From Streptosporangiaceae bacterium (GTDB taxonomy: Bacteria > Actinomycetota > Actinomycetes > Streptosporangiales > Streptosporangiaceae), in the NCBI GenBank assembly GCA_019245115.1, contig JAFARZ010000444.1:1-48949 (forward strand): a stretch of 48,949 nucleotides of DNA. Reading direction: 5' to 3'. Shown piece after piece: positions 48,925-48,949 of this stretch. Each line of letters begins with the position of its first letter. Position 1 is the first letter of the stretch. Below the pieces are notes generated by a model, which was not told the DNA's origin, did not search any database, and saw only the letters and a program-made list of their open reading frames with translations. The position numbers were made by a program, and so were the translations under genes.

Positions 48925-48949
48925 CGCTATCTGCCTTCGAGCGAACTGA

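Overview
The window is high-GC DNA from a soil-type actinobacterium. The lineage markers are RbpA, a polyprenol-phosphate-mannose synthase, a mycothiol-type TIGR03086/DinB protein, many GTG starts, ATGA/GTGA stop-start overlaps, and several genes that look leaderless (a TANNNT box 6-7 nt before the start codon). No rRNA, tRNA, CRISPR array, phage or transposase gene was seen. The window opens inside a cytochrome P450 gene.

Layout. 1-9.8 kb: P450 tail; an encapsulin nanocompartment operon (DyP peroxidase plus shell); oligopeptidase B; an adk-prs pair; a small operon of two membrane proteins, an RsmC-like methyltransferase and a TrmH-GDPD open frame; rbpA behind a textbook SigR-type promoter. 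9.8-14.2 kb: Ppm synthase with a long structured leader, an L,D-transpeptidase, a multispan membrane protein, and an EamA exporter with a possible leader peptide. 14.1-19.6 kb: a lysine 'fermentation' cluster (kamA divergent from kdd-kamD-kamE-kal). It converts L-lysine via beta-lysine and 3,5-diaminohexanoate, and from 3-aminobutyryl-CoA on to crotonyl-CoA; the cleavage enzyme Kce is not in the window. 19.6-27 kb: a double GNAT protein, a cystathionine-type PLP enzyme divergent from a MocR regulator, a membrane NACHT NTPase, and an O-methyltransferase whose frame runs on antisense to the next genes. 26.3-34.2 kb: a branched-chain amino acid or amide ABC transporter operon (hibadh-livK-livH-livM-livG-livF) with a LacI regulator and matching operator-like sites. 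34.4-41.5 kb: glutamate decarboxylase, a VapBC module sitting on a quinone-oxidoreductase remnant, a TIGR03086-ArsR-SRPBCC operon, an orphan PaaZ, and MerR and GyrI-like proteins. 41.7-48.9 kb: an adenosylcobalamin diol dehydratase operon (kinase-like protein, SDR, GntR, fused alpha/beta subunit, gamma subunit, reactivase) without microcompartment shell genes.

The most unusual theme is a set of short dispersed repeats that have become part of protein-coding frames. Family A (about 105 bp, four copies) supplies N-terminal peptides or 5' leaders. Family B (about 104 bp, two copies) supplies the LivM C-terminus. Family C (21-bp core, three copies) lies inside LivM and the reactivase. Family D (54-bp palindromes, two copies) lies inside Kdd and the dehydratase gamma subunit. 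They concentrate in the two B12-enzyme clusters and the transporter operon, and resemble in concept the protein-embedded palindromic elements of Rickettsia. A second theme is loss of the expected stop codon: several genes read through into antisense or neighbouring sequence.
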